A stretch of 30,449 bases of DNA, from the NCBI GenBank assembly GCA_934454115.1, contig CAKSFQ010000025.1:1-30449 (forward strand). Direction: 5' to 3'. Below, one piece after another: positions 9,342 to 17,767 of this stretch. Numbering within the stretch: position 1 is the stretch's first letter; each line of letters opens with the position of its first letter. The DNA comes from an uncultured Clostridia bacterium (GTDB lineage: Bacteria > Bacillota > Clostridia > Monoglobales > Monoglobaceae). The notes under the pieces were generated by a model. It searched no databases, was not told the DNA's origin, and worked only from the letters and a program-made list of their open reading frames with translations. A program made the position numbers and the translations under genes.

Positions 9342-9421
9342 CTTCAGTCCTCACTTTCTGCATGAAAAAAGCGTCCTATCTTTCGATAAAACGCTTGTTA
9401 TTTACTTTCCGCCGTGTGTTT

Positions 9422-9532
9422 TCAGCTCTGTCGCTTTATTACGCGTTCGATGTCTGTTATGGTAATATCAATCTGCATACTGTTCTTTTTGGTGACCGGC
9501 GGAAGTTTGATCGTCAGCTTGATTTCATCCAT
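9422..9532 (-). pseudogene. Truncated RusA-like Holliday junction resolvase, N-terminal stub
   Basis: A 36-codon ORF starts at ATG 9532, overlapping the last 8 nt of the upstream replication-type gene (ATGGATGA). A GGAGGATG site lies upstream, as in translationally coupled phage genes. The first 20 or so residues, MDEIKLTIKLPPVTKKNS, resemble the start of RusA-family resolvases (phage RusA often begins with a beta strand followed by PVTKKNS). After that the reading frame continues DITITDIERVIKRQS and stops, so the catalytic Asp residues of RusA (full length about 120-140 aa) are absent. I read it as a deletion remnant. The homology is short, so a genuine small ORF cannot be excluded. Confidence 0.5.
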
Positions 9533-10409
9533 TGGGATCATCCTCCATCATCCGTGCAAAGATTCTCTCTTCCAATTCGTCATAATTGATCTCGTTAGTG
9601 TCAATGTAGTTGTTTCCCGGACTTTTTTTGACAGCCGGAACACCGCCGGTCATTTTCCTGTCATCCGTACCTTTCAGCGGATAGACACTCTTCCAGCTGT
9701 TCACGATCGAATTTTCCAGCAGCTGCTTTTGCCGCGCTATGTTCTCCGGCTCTAAGGCACAGACCTTATCGATCAGCATCCGCAGCGCACGGTCTGTCAG
9801 CGGCGCCTTGATCAGCTTTCGCATCTTGATGTACTCGTAATACAGATTCTTTAATTCTTCATCCTCGATATCGGACAGAATCCGGTCATAGCCGCCCTGC
9901 GGCCTTGCGTTCTTCTTTTTCTCTTCTTTCCTATTCTTTTCTTTCCTTTCCTTTTCTTTACTTTGTTGTAAATTGCATACATTTTTTGCATTTCTGCATA
10001 CATTTTCACTCAAAATGTTTACATTTTCCGAAAATTGCGCGACCTCAACTAAGAGGTACTCGGATTTGACATTGATTTGCTTTCTGCGGCTGACTGCGGA
10101 AAAATACCGTTTTTGTACCCCGCGTGAGGTCAATATCTGATATTTTTCGTACAAATCCTTGTCAAAAATACCTCTTCTGATTGCGGCGCTCACTATTTCG
10201 GACACAGATGAGTAACCCTCGCAGACATCCTGCGAAAACAACAAACCCACGTCGTTTGTCCATTCACAATAATAACCAAACCCACCGTATATTTTTTGGT
10301 AGAGCTTAACGATTATTGCAAACCCTTTCAGCCCAAATTCCGCCTCAATCAATCGAATCTTATCATCAGCGTAAACATCAAGAGGAAAATATGGAATACC
10401 GTCTGCCAT
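9525..10409 (-). CDS. Phage replication-type protein with DUF4373 (Lin1244/Lin1753-like) N-terminus
   Basis: In phages of Firmicutes this family sits at the replication module and carries a winged-helix-like N-terminal domain; binding to origin DNA is inferred. The 294-aa protein opens with YFPLDVYADDKIRLIEAEFG and GFAIIVKLYQKIY, typical of the N-terminal domain (about residues 3-100). A Lys/Glu-rich low-complexity linker (KEKERKEKNRKEEKKKN, near 150-170) joins a C-terminal helical part that may be DnaD-like. The ATG at 10409 has AGGAGG 7 nt upstream. No integrase, repressor or structural phage gene is nearby, so the module is a remnant. Confidence 0.75.
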   Translation of the reverse strand: MADGIPYFPLDVYADDKIRLIEAEFGLKGFAIIVKLYQKIYGGFGYYCEWTNDVGLLFSQDVCEGYSSVSEIVSAAIRRGIFDKDLYEKYQILTSRGVQKRYFSAVSRRKQINVKSEYLLVEVAQFSENVNILSENVCRNAKNVCNLQQSKEKERKEKNRKEEKKKNARPQGGYDRILSDIEDEELKNLYYEYIKMRKLIKAPLTDRALRMLIDKVCALEPENIARQKQLLENSIVNSWKSVYPLKGTDDRKMTGGVPAVKKSPGNNYIDTNEINYDELEERIFARMMEDDPNG

Positions 10410-10664
10410 ATTCGCGCCTCCTGTTTTGTTTCCTACATCATATCATGGATTGGAGTGACACTGCGTGCCATGTTGATACAAAAATCAAATCCTGCCATAC
10501 GGCAAATGCAATTTTAAAGCAAAGCGGTATCAATTTTCGTTTTCGATAATTCATCATGTGAAAGTGAATCAGCTATTTGCTGCACTTCTCGGAAATAACC
10601 AAAATTATTTAAGTCTTTCGGATAGTTTTTAATGCACGATTTATCTTTTTAAGTACGAATGAAT

Positions 10665-10721
10665 TTGTAGACAACTTTGTAGTCAAAAAGTTTTGACTAC
10701 CTACAAAAAATTAGTCTACAA
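10665..10721. repeat. Nested inverted repeat, operator-like
   Basis: The inner palindrome has arms GTAGTCAAAA (10679-10688) and its exact reverse complement (10691-10700) around AG. Outer arms TTGTAGAC (10665-10672) and GTCTACAA (10714-10721) enclose it. TTGTAG occurs at 10665 and 10677, and its complement CTACAA at 10700 and 10716, four half-sites in 57 bp. This is the pattern of a multi-site repressor operator. No repressor gene is visible. Confidence 0.6.
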
Positions 10722-10736
10722 TACAAAAAATCACAA

Positions 10737-10785
10737 AAAGAAAAATCGCCACAAACTTTGATTATACAAGGATTTGCGACGATTT
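10737..10785 (-). terminator. guaA rho-independent terminator
   Basis: On the minus strand, AAATCGTCGCAAA pairs with TTTGTGGCGATTT (two G-U pairs) across a 17-nt loop and is followed by TTCTTTTT. It lies 25 nt past the guaA stop. Confidence 0.75.
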
Positions 10786-10810
10786 ATAAAAAGTTACAAA
10801 ATGTAAAAAT

Positions 10811-12343
10811 CTACTCCCACTCGATTGTGGCGGGAGGTTTGGAGGTAATATCATATACGATGCGATTCACATGTTTAACTTCGTTGACGATACGGTTTGA
10901 GCAGGTCTCCAGCACGTCGTACGGAATTTTCGCCCAGTCTGCCGTCATGAAATCGGTCGTGGTGACCGCGCGAAGCGCCAACGTATAATCATACGTTCTG
11001 CCGTCTCCCATAACGCCCACGCTCTTCATATCCGTAATCACGGCAAAATACTGGTTGATGTCGCGATCCAGGCCGGCCCTGGCAATCTCCTCGCGGAAAA
11101 TCGCATCTGCCTCACGCAGAATATCCAATTTATACTCCGTAATCTCACCAATCACCCGCACTGCCAGGCCGGGGCCGGGGAACGGCTGCCGCCATACCAA
11201 ATTTTCCGGGATGCCGAGTTCGATGCCCAACTGACGCACCTCGTCCTTAAACAAATTACGCAGCGGCTCAATAATCTCTTTAAAGTCCACGTGTTCCGGC
11301 AGACCGCCGACATTGTGGTGGCTTTTAATCACCGAGGCGTCGCCCGCGCCGCTCTCAATCACGTCCGGATAGATCGTGCCCTGTACCAGAAAATCAACAG
11401 TGCCGATCTTCTTTGCCTCCGCCTCAAAAACACGGATAAATTCTTCGCCGATGATCTTACGCTTTTTCTCCGGTGCGGTCACGCCGGCCAGTTTACCCAA
11501 AAACCGCTCCTGTGCGTTGGAACGCACCATGTTAATGTCAAACTTCTCGCGGAAAACCGCCTCTACCTCATCGCCTTCGTTCTTTCGCAGCAGGCCGTTA
11601 TCCACAAAAATACAGGTGAGCTGCTTTCCCACTGCCTTATGGATCAGCACGGCCGCAACCGAGCTGTCCACACCGCCGGACAGGGCACACAGAACCTTTT
11701 TGTCCCCAATTTTCTCCTTTAATGCGGCAATGGTTGTCTTGGCGTAATCCGCCATTCTCCAGTCACCTTTGCAGCCGCAAACCTTGTAAAGGAAATTCTG
11801 CAGCATCTGCTTACCAAACGGCGTATGGTTGACCTCCGGGTGGAACTGCACGCTGTACAGTCTCTTTTCCGGATTTTCATAGGCCGCATAGGGTGTCGCC
11901 GCCGTTTTCGCCGAGCCGCAAAAGCCCTCCGGCAGGGCAGCAACAAAGTCGGTATGGCTCATCCAGCAAATGTTTTCCCTCCCGATTCCGTCAAATAACA
12001 AAGAATCGCCGAGCGTAATCTCCGTCTTGCCATACTCTCTCTTTTCCGCGCCGGATACCTTGCCGCCCAGGACATGCGCCATCAGCTGATTACCATAGCA
12101 AATTCCCAGCACGGGAATCCCAAGCTCAAAAATCTCCTTGGAGTACATGGGCGCGTTTTCTTCATAAACGCTGTTTGGCCCGCCGGTAAATATAATTCCC
12201 TTCGGTTGCAAAGCCTTAATTTTTTCAATATCAGCAGTATAAGGCAAAACCTCGCAATACACATTGCATTCGCGGACACGTCTTGCAATGAGTTGGTTAT
12301 ACTGTCCGCCGAAATCAAGAACCACTACTGTTTCGTTTTTCAT
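10811..12343 (-). CDS. guaA: GMP synthase (glutamine-hydrolysing)
   Basis: GuaA converts XMP to GMP using glutamine and ATP, the last step of guanylate synthesis. The 510-aa protein has the class I glutamine amidotransferase domain first, with Cys82 in GICYGNQL and His168/Glu170 in QFHPEV. The ATP-pyrophosphatase domain follows with the PP-loop [10 protein letters not shown] (about 221-230). The dimerisation domain ends in PPATIEWE, the usual GMP synthase terminus. The ATG at 12343 has GGAGG 7 nt upstream. It follows purF and purC on the same strand, but 126 nt and a strong palindrome separate it from purF. Confidence 0.97.
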   Translation of the reverse strand: MKNETVVVLDFGGQYNQLIARRVRECNVYCEVLPYTADIEKIKALQPKGIIFTGGPNSVYEENAPMYSKEIFELGIPVLGICYGNQLMAHVLGGKVSGAEKREYGKTEITLGDSLLFDGIGRENICWMSHTDFVAALPEGFCGSAKTAATPYAAYENPEKRLYSVQFHPEVNHTPFGKQMLQNFLYKVCGCKGDWRMADYAKTTIAALKEKIGDKKVLCALSGGVDSSVAAVLIHKAVGKQLTCIFVDNGLLRKNEGDEVEAVFREKFDINMVRSNAQERFLGKLAGVTAPEKKRKIIGEEFIRVFEAEAKKIGTVDFLVQGTIYPDVIESGAGDASVIKSHHNVGGLPEHVDFKEIIEPLRNLFKDEVRQLGIELGIPENLVWRQPFPGPGLAVRVIGEITEYKLDILREADAIFREEIARAGLDRDINQYFAVITDMKSVGVMGDGRTYDYTLALRAVTTTDFMTADWAKIPYDVLETCSNRIVNEVKHVNRIVYDITSKPPATIEWE

Positions 12344-12444
12344 AAATTTCCTCCGGTAACATCATCAGTTTTTTCATCCGTCCGTTTTATACCGTGCATA
12401 AGGAATCCGGGCGTCATATACCTTTTGTTTAAATCGGACTCGTT

Positions 12445-12466
12445 CCCGTATGCCCGGGCATACGGG
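12445..12466. repeat. 22-bp perfect palindrome between purF and guaA
   Basis: CCCGTATGCCC is followed directly by its own reverse complement. As RNA it would fold into an approximately 9-bp hairpin with a tight loop, just 3 nt past the purF stop. There is no T tract after it in either direction, so it is not a standard terminator. It may be an RNA processing or 3'-end protecting hairpin, or a protein-binding site. Confidence 0.6.
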
Positions 12467-12469
12467 CGC

Positions 12470-13906
12470 CTACCCCTCTTTCCCCTCGTTTTCCTCCGGG
12501 ACATAGACCGGGTAATCGCCGGTAAAGCAAGCGTCACAGCGCCCGATTTTGCAGTTCGGAACCAGGTTCTGCATCGCGTGAATCGACAGATACGCCAAAG
12601 AATCCGCACCGATTAACGCTCTGGTTTCTTCCAAATCCATCTGACAGGCGATCAGCTTGTCCCGATTATCAATGTCGGTACCAAAGTAGCAGGGATTCAA
12701 AAACGGCGGCGATGAAATTCTGACATGAACCTCCTTTGCGCCTGCCTCGCGCAAGAGATTCACAATCCGCTTACAGGTCGTGCCGCGCACGATGGAATCA
12801 TCGACCATCACCACGCGTTTTCCGTCCACAACCTCACGCATGGCGTTCAGCTTAATGCGCAGCGCCGCCTCCCTCGCCTCCTGGGTCGGCTGGATAAAGG
12901 TTCGGCCGATATAGCGATTTTTAATAAACCCGACACCGTACGGAACGCCGGACTCATAAGAATATCCGAGCGCCGCGTCCAGACCGGAGTCCGGAACACC
13001 GATGACAATGTCCGCGTCCGCCGGGCTTTCTTTAGCCAAAAACCGGCCGGCATTGATTCTTGCGCTATGAACACTCTGCCCCTCAATCATACTGTCCGGC
13101 CGCGCAAAATAGATATATTCAAAAATGCAGAGTGCGTGCTTTTTACCGCACATCTCCCGATGCGAATGCAGCCCGTCTTGGTCAACAACAATGACCTCAC
13201 CCGGTTCTACATCCCGGACAAAGGTGGCGCCGACCGCCTGAAAAGCACATGTTTCCGACGCGAAAACCCATGAGTTTTTGATCTTGCCGATGCTGAGCGG
13301 ATGGAATCCCTGCGGGTCCCTTGCGACCACCATCCGATGCGGCGTCATAATAATCAGGGAATACGCGCCGCTAATTATATTCATAATTCTTAAAACTGCC
13401 TCCGCTGTGGAGTTTGTATGGATTCTCTCCTTTGCCATGAGATGGGCAATAATCTCACTGTCGTTGCTCGTCTGAAAGATCGCGCCCTGCTCCTCAAGAT
13501 CGCTGCGCAGCTTTGCGATATTCACCAGATTTCCGTTATGCGCCAGAGCAAACGAGCCCTTTTGATAGCGCGAAACCAAGGGCTGCGCATTCTCGCGGCG
13601 GCTGCCGCCGGCCGTTGCATAACGGACATGTCCGACTGCGGCACAGCCTGTCAATTCCTTGAGCACCAGTTCGTTAAATACCTCCTGCACCAGACCCATG
13701 TCTTTATATTGAAGAATCTGAATGCGGTCGTCCTTGTCCTTACTGTTGACCGCGATGCCGCAGCTCTCCTGTCCTCTGTGCTGCAGGGCATAAAGTCCGT
13801 AATACGTCAGCCTTGATACATCCAGCTGATCCCCGTTGTCATAAACGCCAAAGACGCCGCACTCTTCATGCACGCTGTCGGCGCCCAAAATCTCGTATGG
13901 TTTCAC
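12470..13906 (-). CDS. purF: Amidophosphoribosyltransferase
   Basis: PurF makes 5-phosphoribosylamine from PRPP and glutamine, the committed step of purine synthesis. The protein is of the Bacillus type: a short propeptide precedes the nucleophile Cys in EECGVFG (Cys16), which is freed by self-cleavage, and iron-sulfur ligand candidates are present at CIFEYIYFARPDS, NPCYFGTD and CDAC near the C-terminus. The PRPP loop is VVMVDDSIVRGTT. I prefer GTG 13906 (478 aa) because GGAGG is 7 nt upstream; an overlapping TTG at 13909 would give one residue more with tighter spacing. It lies 54 nt after purC, likely one transcript. Confidence 0.96.
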   Translation of the reverse strand: MKPYEILGADSVHEECGVFGVYDNGDQLDVSRLTYYGLYALQHRGQESCGIAVNSKDKDDRIQILQYKDMGLVQEVFNELVLKELTGCAAVGHVRYATAGGSRRENAQPLVSRYQKGSFALAHNGNLVNIAKLRSDLEEQGAIFQTSNDSEIIAHLMAKERIHTNSTAEAVLRIMNIISGAYSLIIMTPHRMVVARDPQGFHPLSIGKIKNSWVFASETCAFQAVGATFVRDVEPGEVIVVDQDGLHSHREMCGKKHALCIFEYIYFARPDSMIEGQSVHSARINAGRFLAKESPADADIVIGVPDSGLDAALGYSYESGVPYGVGFIKNRYIGRTFIQPTQEAREAALRIKLNAMREVVDGKRVVMVDDSIVRGTTCKRIVNLLREAGAKEVHVRISSPPFLNPCYFGTDIDNRDKLIACQMDLEETRALIGADSLAYLSIHAMQNLVPNCKIGRCDACFTGDYPVYVPEENEGKEG

Positions 13907-13960
13907 CAAAACACCTCCGATAAGTTTTCCGTCCGTCTGCCTGTTTTGCTATGTTTCGGC

Positions 13961-14671
13961 TTATTCACCCATCAGCCGTTTCATAATCTCTTGATATGCG
14001 TCCTCCACATGGCCGAGATCTCTTCTGAAACGGTCTTTATCCAGTTTTTCATTGGTTTTAGCATCCCAGAATCGGCAGGTATCCGGCGAAATCTCATCCG
14101 CCAGGACAATAGTGCCGTCCGAGGTCTTTCCGAATTCCAGTTTAAAATCGATCAGCTTGATTCCAAGCTGTAAAAGGTAGGCCTTTAAAATTTCATTGAC
14201 ACGAAATGCATATTTTGCGATGAGATCCAATTCCTCTTTGGTGGCAAGCCCGAGCGCCAGAACATGATAACTGTTAATGAGGGGATCGCCCAGCGCGTCA
14301 TCCTTTAAGCTGAACTCAAGCGACGGGGCGCACAGCTCTTTTCCCTCTTCCACACCATAACGCTTGGAAAAAGAACCGGCTGCAACGTTGCGGACAATGA
14401 CCTCAAGCGGAACAATGGTAACCTTTTTCACCAAGGTCTCACGGTCGGAAATCTCCCGAATCAGGTGCGTCGGCACGCCTTGCTCCTCCAGCATCTTCAT
14501 CAGATGATTGGTAACTTTGTTATTGATAATGCCCTTGGACTTAATGGTACCCTTCTTTTCTCCGTTAAACGCAGTGGCGTCATCCTTATAATCCACCATC
14601 AAAACCTCGGGGTCGTCAGTCTTAAAGACCTTTTTTGCCTTTCCTTCATACAATTGTTCCAATTTTTGCAT
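13961..14671 (-). CDS. purC: SAICAR synthetase (phosphoribosylaminoimidazole-succinocarboxamide synthase)
   Basis: PurC joins aspartate to CAIR with ATP to form SAICAR in purine synthesis. The 236-aa length is typical. Diagnostic stretches are [10 protein letters not shown] at the start, [23 protein letters not shown] and [14 protein letters not shown]. The start at ATG 14671 has AGGAGG 9 nt upstream; 14 further in-frame codons upstream lack a site. It leads the purC-purF pair from its own promoter 70 nt upstream. The intervening steps (purD, purL and others) are not in the window. Confidence 0.96.
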   Translation of the reverse strand: MQKLEQLYEGKAKKVFKTDDPEVLMVDYKDDATAFNGEKKGTIKSKGIINNKVTNHLMKMLEEQGVPTHLIREISDRETLVKKVTIVPLEVIVRNVAAGSFSKRYGVEEGKELCAPSLEFSLKDDALGDPLINSYHVLALGLATKEELDLIAKYAFRVNEILKAYLLQLGIKLIDFKLEFGKTSDGTIVLADEISPDTCRFWDAKTNEKLDKDRFRRDLGHVEDAYQEIMKRLMGE

Positions 14672-14734
14672 TTGTGCCAGCCTCCTAAAAAATACTCTGC
14701 ATCTTAGAATCAATACGAACCTAAATACCGTTTT

Positions 14735-14763
14735 ATTGTATCTTAAAACCCCGTAAAATGCAA
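14735..14763 (-). promoter_or_regulatory. sigma-A promoter of purC-purF
   Basis: On the minus strand: -35 TTGCAT (14763-14758), 17-nt spacer, -10 TACAAT (14740-14735). The leader is only about 57 nt, too short for a purine riboswitch. Confidence 0.75.
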
Positions 14764-14862
14764 GAAATTTTCAGAGATTTTGCGGTTATTTTATAAAAAC
14801 TGGCATTATGCACAAATCCGCCGCGGCCGCAGTGCCGGATTCCGCCGCATCAAAGCCCCTTG

Positions 14863-16227
14863 CTAGCACGACATTTTTTCAGTCTTATGCGGCAAAACAG
14901 AAAATGCGCGCTGCCGGTTTGTAACCCGCAAAAGCACCTTACGGACGGTCAAGGTACAGGTATAGAGGTTACTTCCTGCGATAATCAGCAGCATGGCCGG
15001 CATGCCCCAGCGCGGCAGCAGAGCATAAATCCCCAAAAGCCGCAGCAGCGAATCCGAAACACTGTAACAGAGCATGGAAAACTGGTTGCCCATCCCATTT
15101 AGAATTGCGCAGGACAGCGAATCGGCAAACATGAATGGGCACAAAAACGAGAGCATCTTTACCATCGGTGCGATTTTGATTTCATGATAGACAAACTGCG
15201 CAATCGGCTCGGAAAAGTTCCAAAAACAGAGCATGACGGCAACGCCGCCGCAAAGGCCGAAACAATAGATTTTTTTGGTAATCCGCTGCAGCCGCCGCGT
15301 GCCGCTTGTGTGCGCACGGGCAATCTCCGGCACCAAGAGCGTCGTGACCGAGCCGATTAGAGTCAGCGGAAACACCAACATCGGCATCACCATGCCGTAG
15401 AGAAGTCCCAGATTTCCGACCGCGTCGGCATGGCTGAGCCCGTAGCGTTTTAAAGCGGCAATAATCCAGACCTCCTCCTGCATCCGAAGCGCCGACCCGG
15501 CCAGCGAGGTCAGCATGGACGGAAAGGAAATTTGAACAATCGACAGCAAAATGCCGTCCCTTTGGCACGGTTCGCGCATTGCGGCGGCGTCCTTTCGATA
15601 AAACAAACTAAGGTACAGGCAGGAAGAAAGCTCGCCGATACTGATGCCGGCAAACACCGCGGTGCATCCGTACGCGATCCCTCTTGGCAGCATATGGCGC
15701 AAAAGCGCCGTGATTGCCACAAATTTTACCGCCTGCTCCAAAAACTCGGACGAGGCCGGGATGAGCGCCTTACGTGCCGCATAGAAATACCCCTTCAGGC
15801 AATACGAAATCCCCATAAACAAAATACTCGGCGCCAGACAGCAAAGGCTGGTTGCAACACGGATATCGCCGAGCACCGTCTCCGCAATCCATTCTGCGCC
15901 CAAAAAAGTCAGAATGATAAGGCAAAGGCTCAGGCAAACCACTGTGTAAACAGCGATTTTCATGCTCTTTCGCACGGCGCCCGTATCGCCGATTTCCAGA
16001 TATTCCGATACAATTTTAGAAACGGCGACCCCAAGCCCGGCCGTCGCGACGGTCAGCATCACGCCGTGAATCCCGAACCCCAGCGACAAAAGCCCCATAC
16101 CCTCCGCGCCGAGACTTCTTGAATAAAAGGCACGAAAGGCAAAGTCAAAGCTCTTGGCACACACGCCTGAAAACCCCAGTATGGCCGCGTTTTTCAGTAT
16201 TCTGTTTCTCAAAGCATCCCACCTCAT
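14863..16227 (-). CDS. SpoVB-like polysaccharide/lipid flippase (MOP superfamily)
   Basis: This 454-aa integral membrane protein has about 14 hydrophobic segments, evenly spread. The N-terminus with GFSGVCAKSFDFAFRAFYSR followed by LGAEGMGLLSLGFGIHGVML resembles stage V sporulation protein B and related flippases that move lipid-linked wall or polysaccharide precursors across the membrane. The exact substrate cannot be told. The ATG at 16227 has only a weak TAGAG upstream. It is divergent from the RNase M5-like gene by 85 bp. Sporulation use is an inference supported by the SASP gene in the same window. Confidence 0.8.
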   Translation of the reverse strand: MRWDALRNRILKNAAILGFSGVCAKSFDFAFRAFYSRSLGAEGMGLLSLGFGIHGVMLTVATAGLGVAVSKIVSEYLEIGDTGAVRKSMKIAVYTVVCLSLCLIILTFLGAEWIAETVLGDIRVATSLCCLAPSILFMGISYCLKGYFYAARKALIPASSEFLEQAVKFVAITALLRHMLPRGIAYGCTAVFAGISIGELSSCLYLSLFYRKDAAAMREPCQRDGILLSIVQISFPSMLTSLAGSALRMQEEVWIIAALKRYGLSHADAVGNLGLLYGMVMPMLVFPLTLIGSVTTLLVPEIARAHTSGTRRLQRITKKIYCFGLCGGVAVMLCFWNFSEPIAQFVYHEIKIAPMVKMLSFLCPFMFADSLSCAILNGMGNQFSMLCYSVSDSLLRLLGIYALLPRWGMPAMLLIIAGSNLYTCTLTVRKVLLRVTNRQRAFSVLPHKTEKMSC

Positions 16228-16254
16228 CTCTATTTAATATATGAGATGGGAGGA

Positions 16255-16283
16255 TTGACAATGCTAAATTCTATCGGTATAAT
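16255..16283 (+). promoter_or_regulatory. Consensus sigma-A promoter of the RNase M5-like gene
   Basis: TTGACA (16255-16260), 17-nt spacer, TATAAT (16278-16283): a perfect match in both hexamers, 30 nt before the start codon. Confidence 0.9.
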
Positions 16284-16312
16284 AAGAAAAGAAGGAAAAG
16301 GAGACACCGACC

Positions 16313-16915
16313 ATGATTCATATCAAAGAGGCGATTGTTGTCGAGGGAAAATATGACAAAGAGCTGCTCAAAAAGGTGACGGACGCGCCGATCATCTGCA
16401 CCAACGGCTTTCGTCTGTACCGCAGCCGGGATACGCTAAACAGTATCCGCCGTTTTGCAAAGACGAGGGGCATTCTGATTCTGACGGACTCAGACCGCGC
16501 CGGGTTTCAGATCCGAAGCTATTTAAGAAGCTGCCTCGGCGCAGACTGCATCATCAAAAATGCGTATATCCCCGCGGTATCCGGCAAGGAAAAGCGCAAG
16601 GAAAAACCAGGCAAGGAAGGGCTGCTCGGCGTAGAGGGCATGGACGAATCCACGCTTTTATCCGTTTTACAAAGCGCCGCGACCGAGCAGACCGCTGACA
16701 ACGTAAAACCCGTCACCAAGGCCGACTTTTTTAACGATGGCTTTACCGGCCACCCGGACAGCCGGGAAAAGCGAGAAAAATTGATCGCCTATTTCAGGCT
16801 TCCGCCGCGGATTACCGCAAACGCCTTGCTGGATTTCATCAACCGGATCGGCGGATATGACGCCTACCGAGACGCGCTGCGCACTCTGAATGCCAAAACC
16901 AAAAAAACGCCGTAG
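16313..16915 (+). CDS. rnmV: RNase M5-like Toprim/DUF4093 protein
   Basis: RNase M5 trims precursor 5S rRNA in low-GC Gram-positives. The 200-aa protein has the Toprim signature IKEAIVVEGKYDKELLKKV at the start (catalytic Glu in VEGKYD) and ILILTDSDRAGFQIRSYL (DxD), then the C-terminal DUF4093 region seen in RnmV proteins. The start has AAGGAG about 10 nt upstream. Unlike the common layout it is not followed by ksgA; it stands alone between a divergent flippase and a convergent importer. The TAG stop lies inside the terminator stem. Related Toprim proteins of unknown role share this layout, hence some caution on function. Confidence 0.85.
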   Translation: MIHIKEAIVVEGKYDKELLKKVTDAPIICTNGFRLYRSRDTLNSIRRFAKTRGILILTDSDRAGFQIRSYLRSCLGADCIIKNAYIPAVSGKEKRKEKPGKEGLLGVEGMDESTLLSVLQSAATEQTADNVKPVTKADFFNDGFTGHPDSREKREKLIAYFRLPPRITANALLDFINRIGGYDAYRDALRTLNAKTKKTP

Positions 16916-16939
16916 CGCAAAACACTACGGCGTTTTTTT
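16901..16939. terminator. Bidirectional terminator between rnmV and znuB
   Basis: Seven A, the stem CGCCGTAG / CTACGGCG with a 9-nt loop, then seven T. It is symmetric, so it works for both convergent genes. It includes the rnmV stop codon and ends 3 nt before the znuB stop. Confidence 0.92.
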
Positions 16940-16942
16940 CGT

Positions 16943-17767
16943 CTATGACCGCATCTTTTTGACCTGCGCAATGCAAAAAAAGATCAAAAACATCACAAGG
17001 TTTACAAACACGATGCTCGCTCCTGTCGGCGTGGAATATAGAAAGGACAGTCCGACGCCGCAAAAAACACAAAACACCGAAACCGCAGCTGCGCAGGCCA
17101 TCACGCTGCGAAAGCTTTTACAGAGCCGCATGGCGGTAAGCGCCGGAAAGATAATCAGGCTGGAAATCAAGAGCGCGCCCATCAGACGCATCCCAAGCAC
17201 GATCGTCACCGCCGTCAAAAACGCCAGCAGCATGTGATAAAGCTCTGCGTGCAGTCCCGTTGCCCTGGCGAAATTTTCGTCAAAGGTAATGGCAAAAATC
17301 CGATGGTAAAACACGATAAACAAAATCAGCACCACAAAGGACAGCGCCAGGCTGAGGTAAACATCGCTCATGCTCATCGCCAGAATGCTGCCAAACAGGT
17401 AGTTGTAGATATCCGTGTTCATCCCGGTTGATTTTGACGCGACTAAAATCCCGACCGCCAGCGCCCCGGTCGAAATCATCGCGATGGCGGAATCACCTTT
17501 CATTTTACTGTTGTTGCTGAGCCGAAGCAGCAAGAACGCCGCAGCGACTACCACCGGAATGGTAACCTCCAGCGGTGCCCAGTTCATCGCGGTCGCAATC
17601 GAGAGCGCGCCAAATCCGACATGGGACAGTCCGTCTCCGATCATCGCGTAGCGTTTAAGCACCAGACTAACGCCGAGCAGAGAGGCACACAGCGCCACAA
17701 GGCCGCCCACAAAGAGGGCGCGCAAAATAAAGGTATAGGAAAACATTTGACGGACAAATTCAATCAT
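16943..17767 (-). CDS. znuB: Zinc/manganese-type ABC importer, permease
   Basis: This is the membrane channel of a metal ABC importer of the ABC-3 family (ZnuB/MntB/TroC). The 274-aa protein shows about eight hydrophobic segments and the family features LKRYAMIGDGLSHVGFGALS near residue 35-55 and GMRLMGALLISSLIIFPALTAM near 190-210. It begins within the last 8 nt of the ATPase gene, which points to coupled translation. Zinc rather than manganese is inferred from the His-rich binding protein of the same operon. Confidence 0.88.
   Translation of the reverse strand: MIEFVRQMFSYTFILRALFVGGLVALCASLLGVSLVLKRYAMIGDGLSHVGFGALSIATAMNWAPLEVTIPVVVAAAFLLLRLSNNSKMKGDSAIAMISTGALAVGILVASKSTGMNTDIYNYLFGSILAMSMSDVYLSLALSFVVLILFIVFYHRIFAITFDENFARATGLHAELYHMLLAFLTAVTIVLGMRLMGALLISSLIIFPALTAMRLCKSFRSVMACAAAVSVFCVFCGVGLSFLYSTPTGASIVFVNLVMFLIFFCIAQVKKMRS

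Larger units (their letters stand above)
10410..10810. other. AT-rich intergenic region between guaA and the phage remnant
   Basis: This 401-bp gap has no credible gene. It holds the guaA terminator (10737-10785) and a nested inverted repeat (10665-10721). I see only weak promoter-like sequence in front of the replication-type gene (TATGAT near 10440 without a clear -35). Confidence 0.55.

Noticed and set aside
9459..10409. CRISPR array or toxin-antitoxin pair in the accessory regions
   Set aside because: No regularly spaced direct repeats are seen. The small ORFs by the tRNA match phage replication proteins rather than toxin or antitoxin families.
14664..14734. Purine riboswitch or PurR box upstream of purC
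   Set aside because: The leader is only about 57 nt with no riboswitch fold. An ACGAAC stretch near 14715 resembles the PurBox core, but too weakly and at an odd place.
14764..14862. GC-rich hairpin after the SpoVB-like gene as a terminator
   Set aside because: Only short AATCCG/CGGATT pairing could be drawn and no T tract follows closely, so it is not supported well enough to list.
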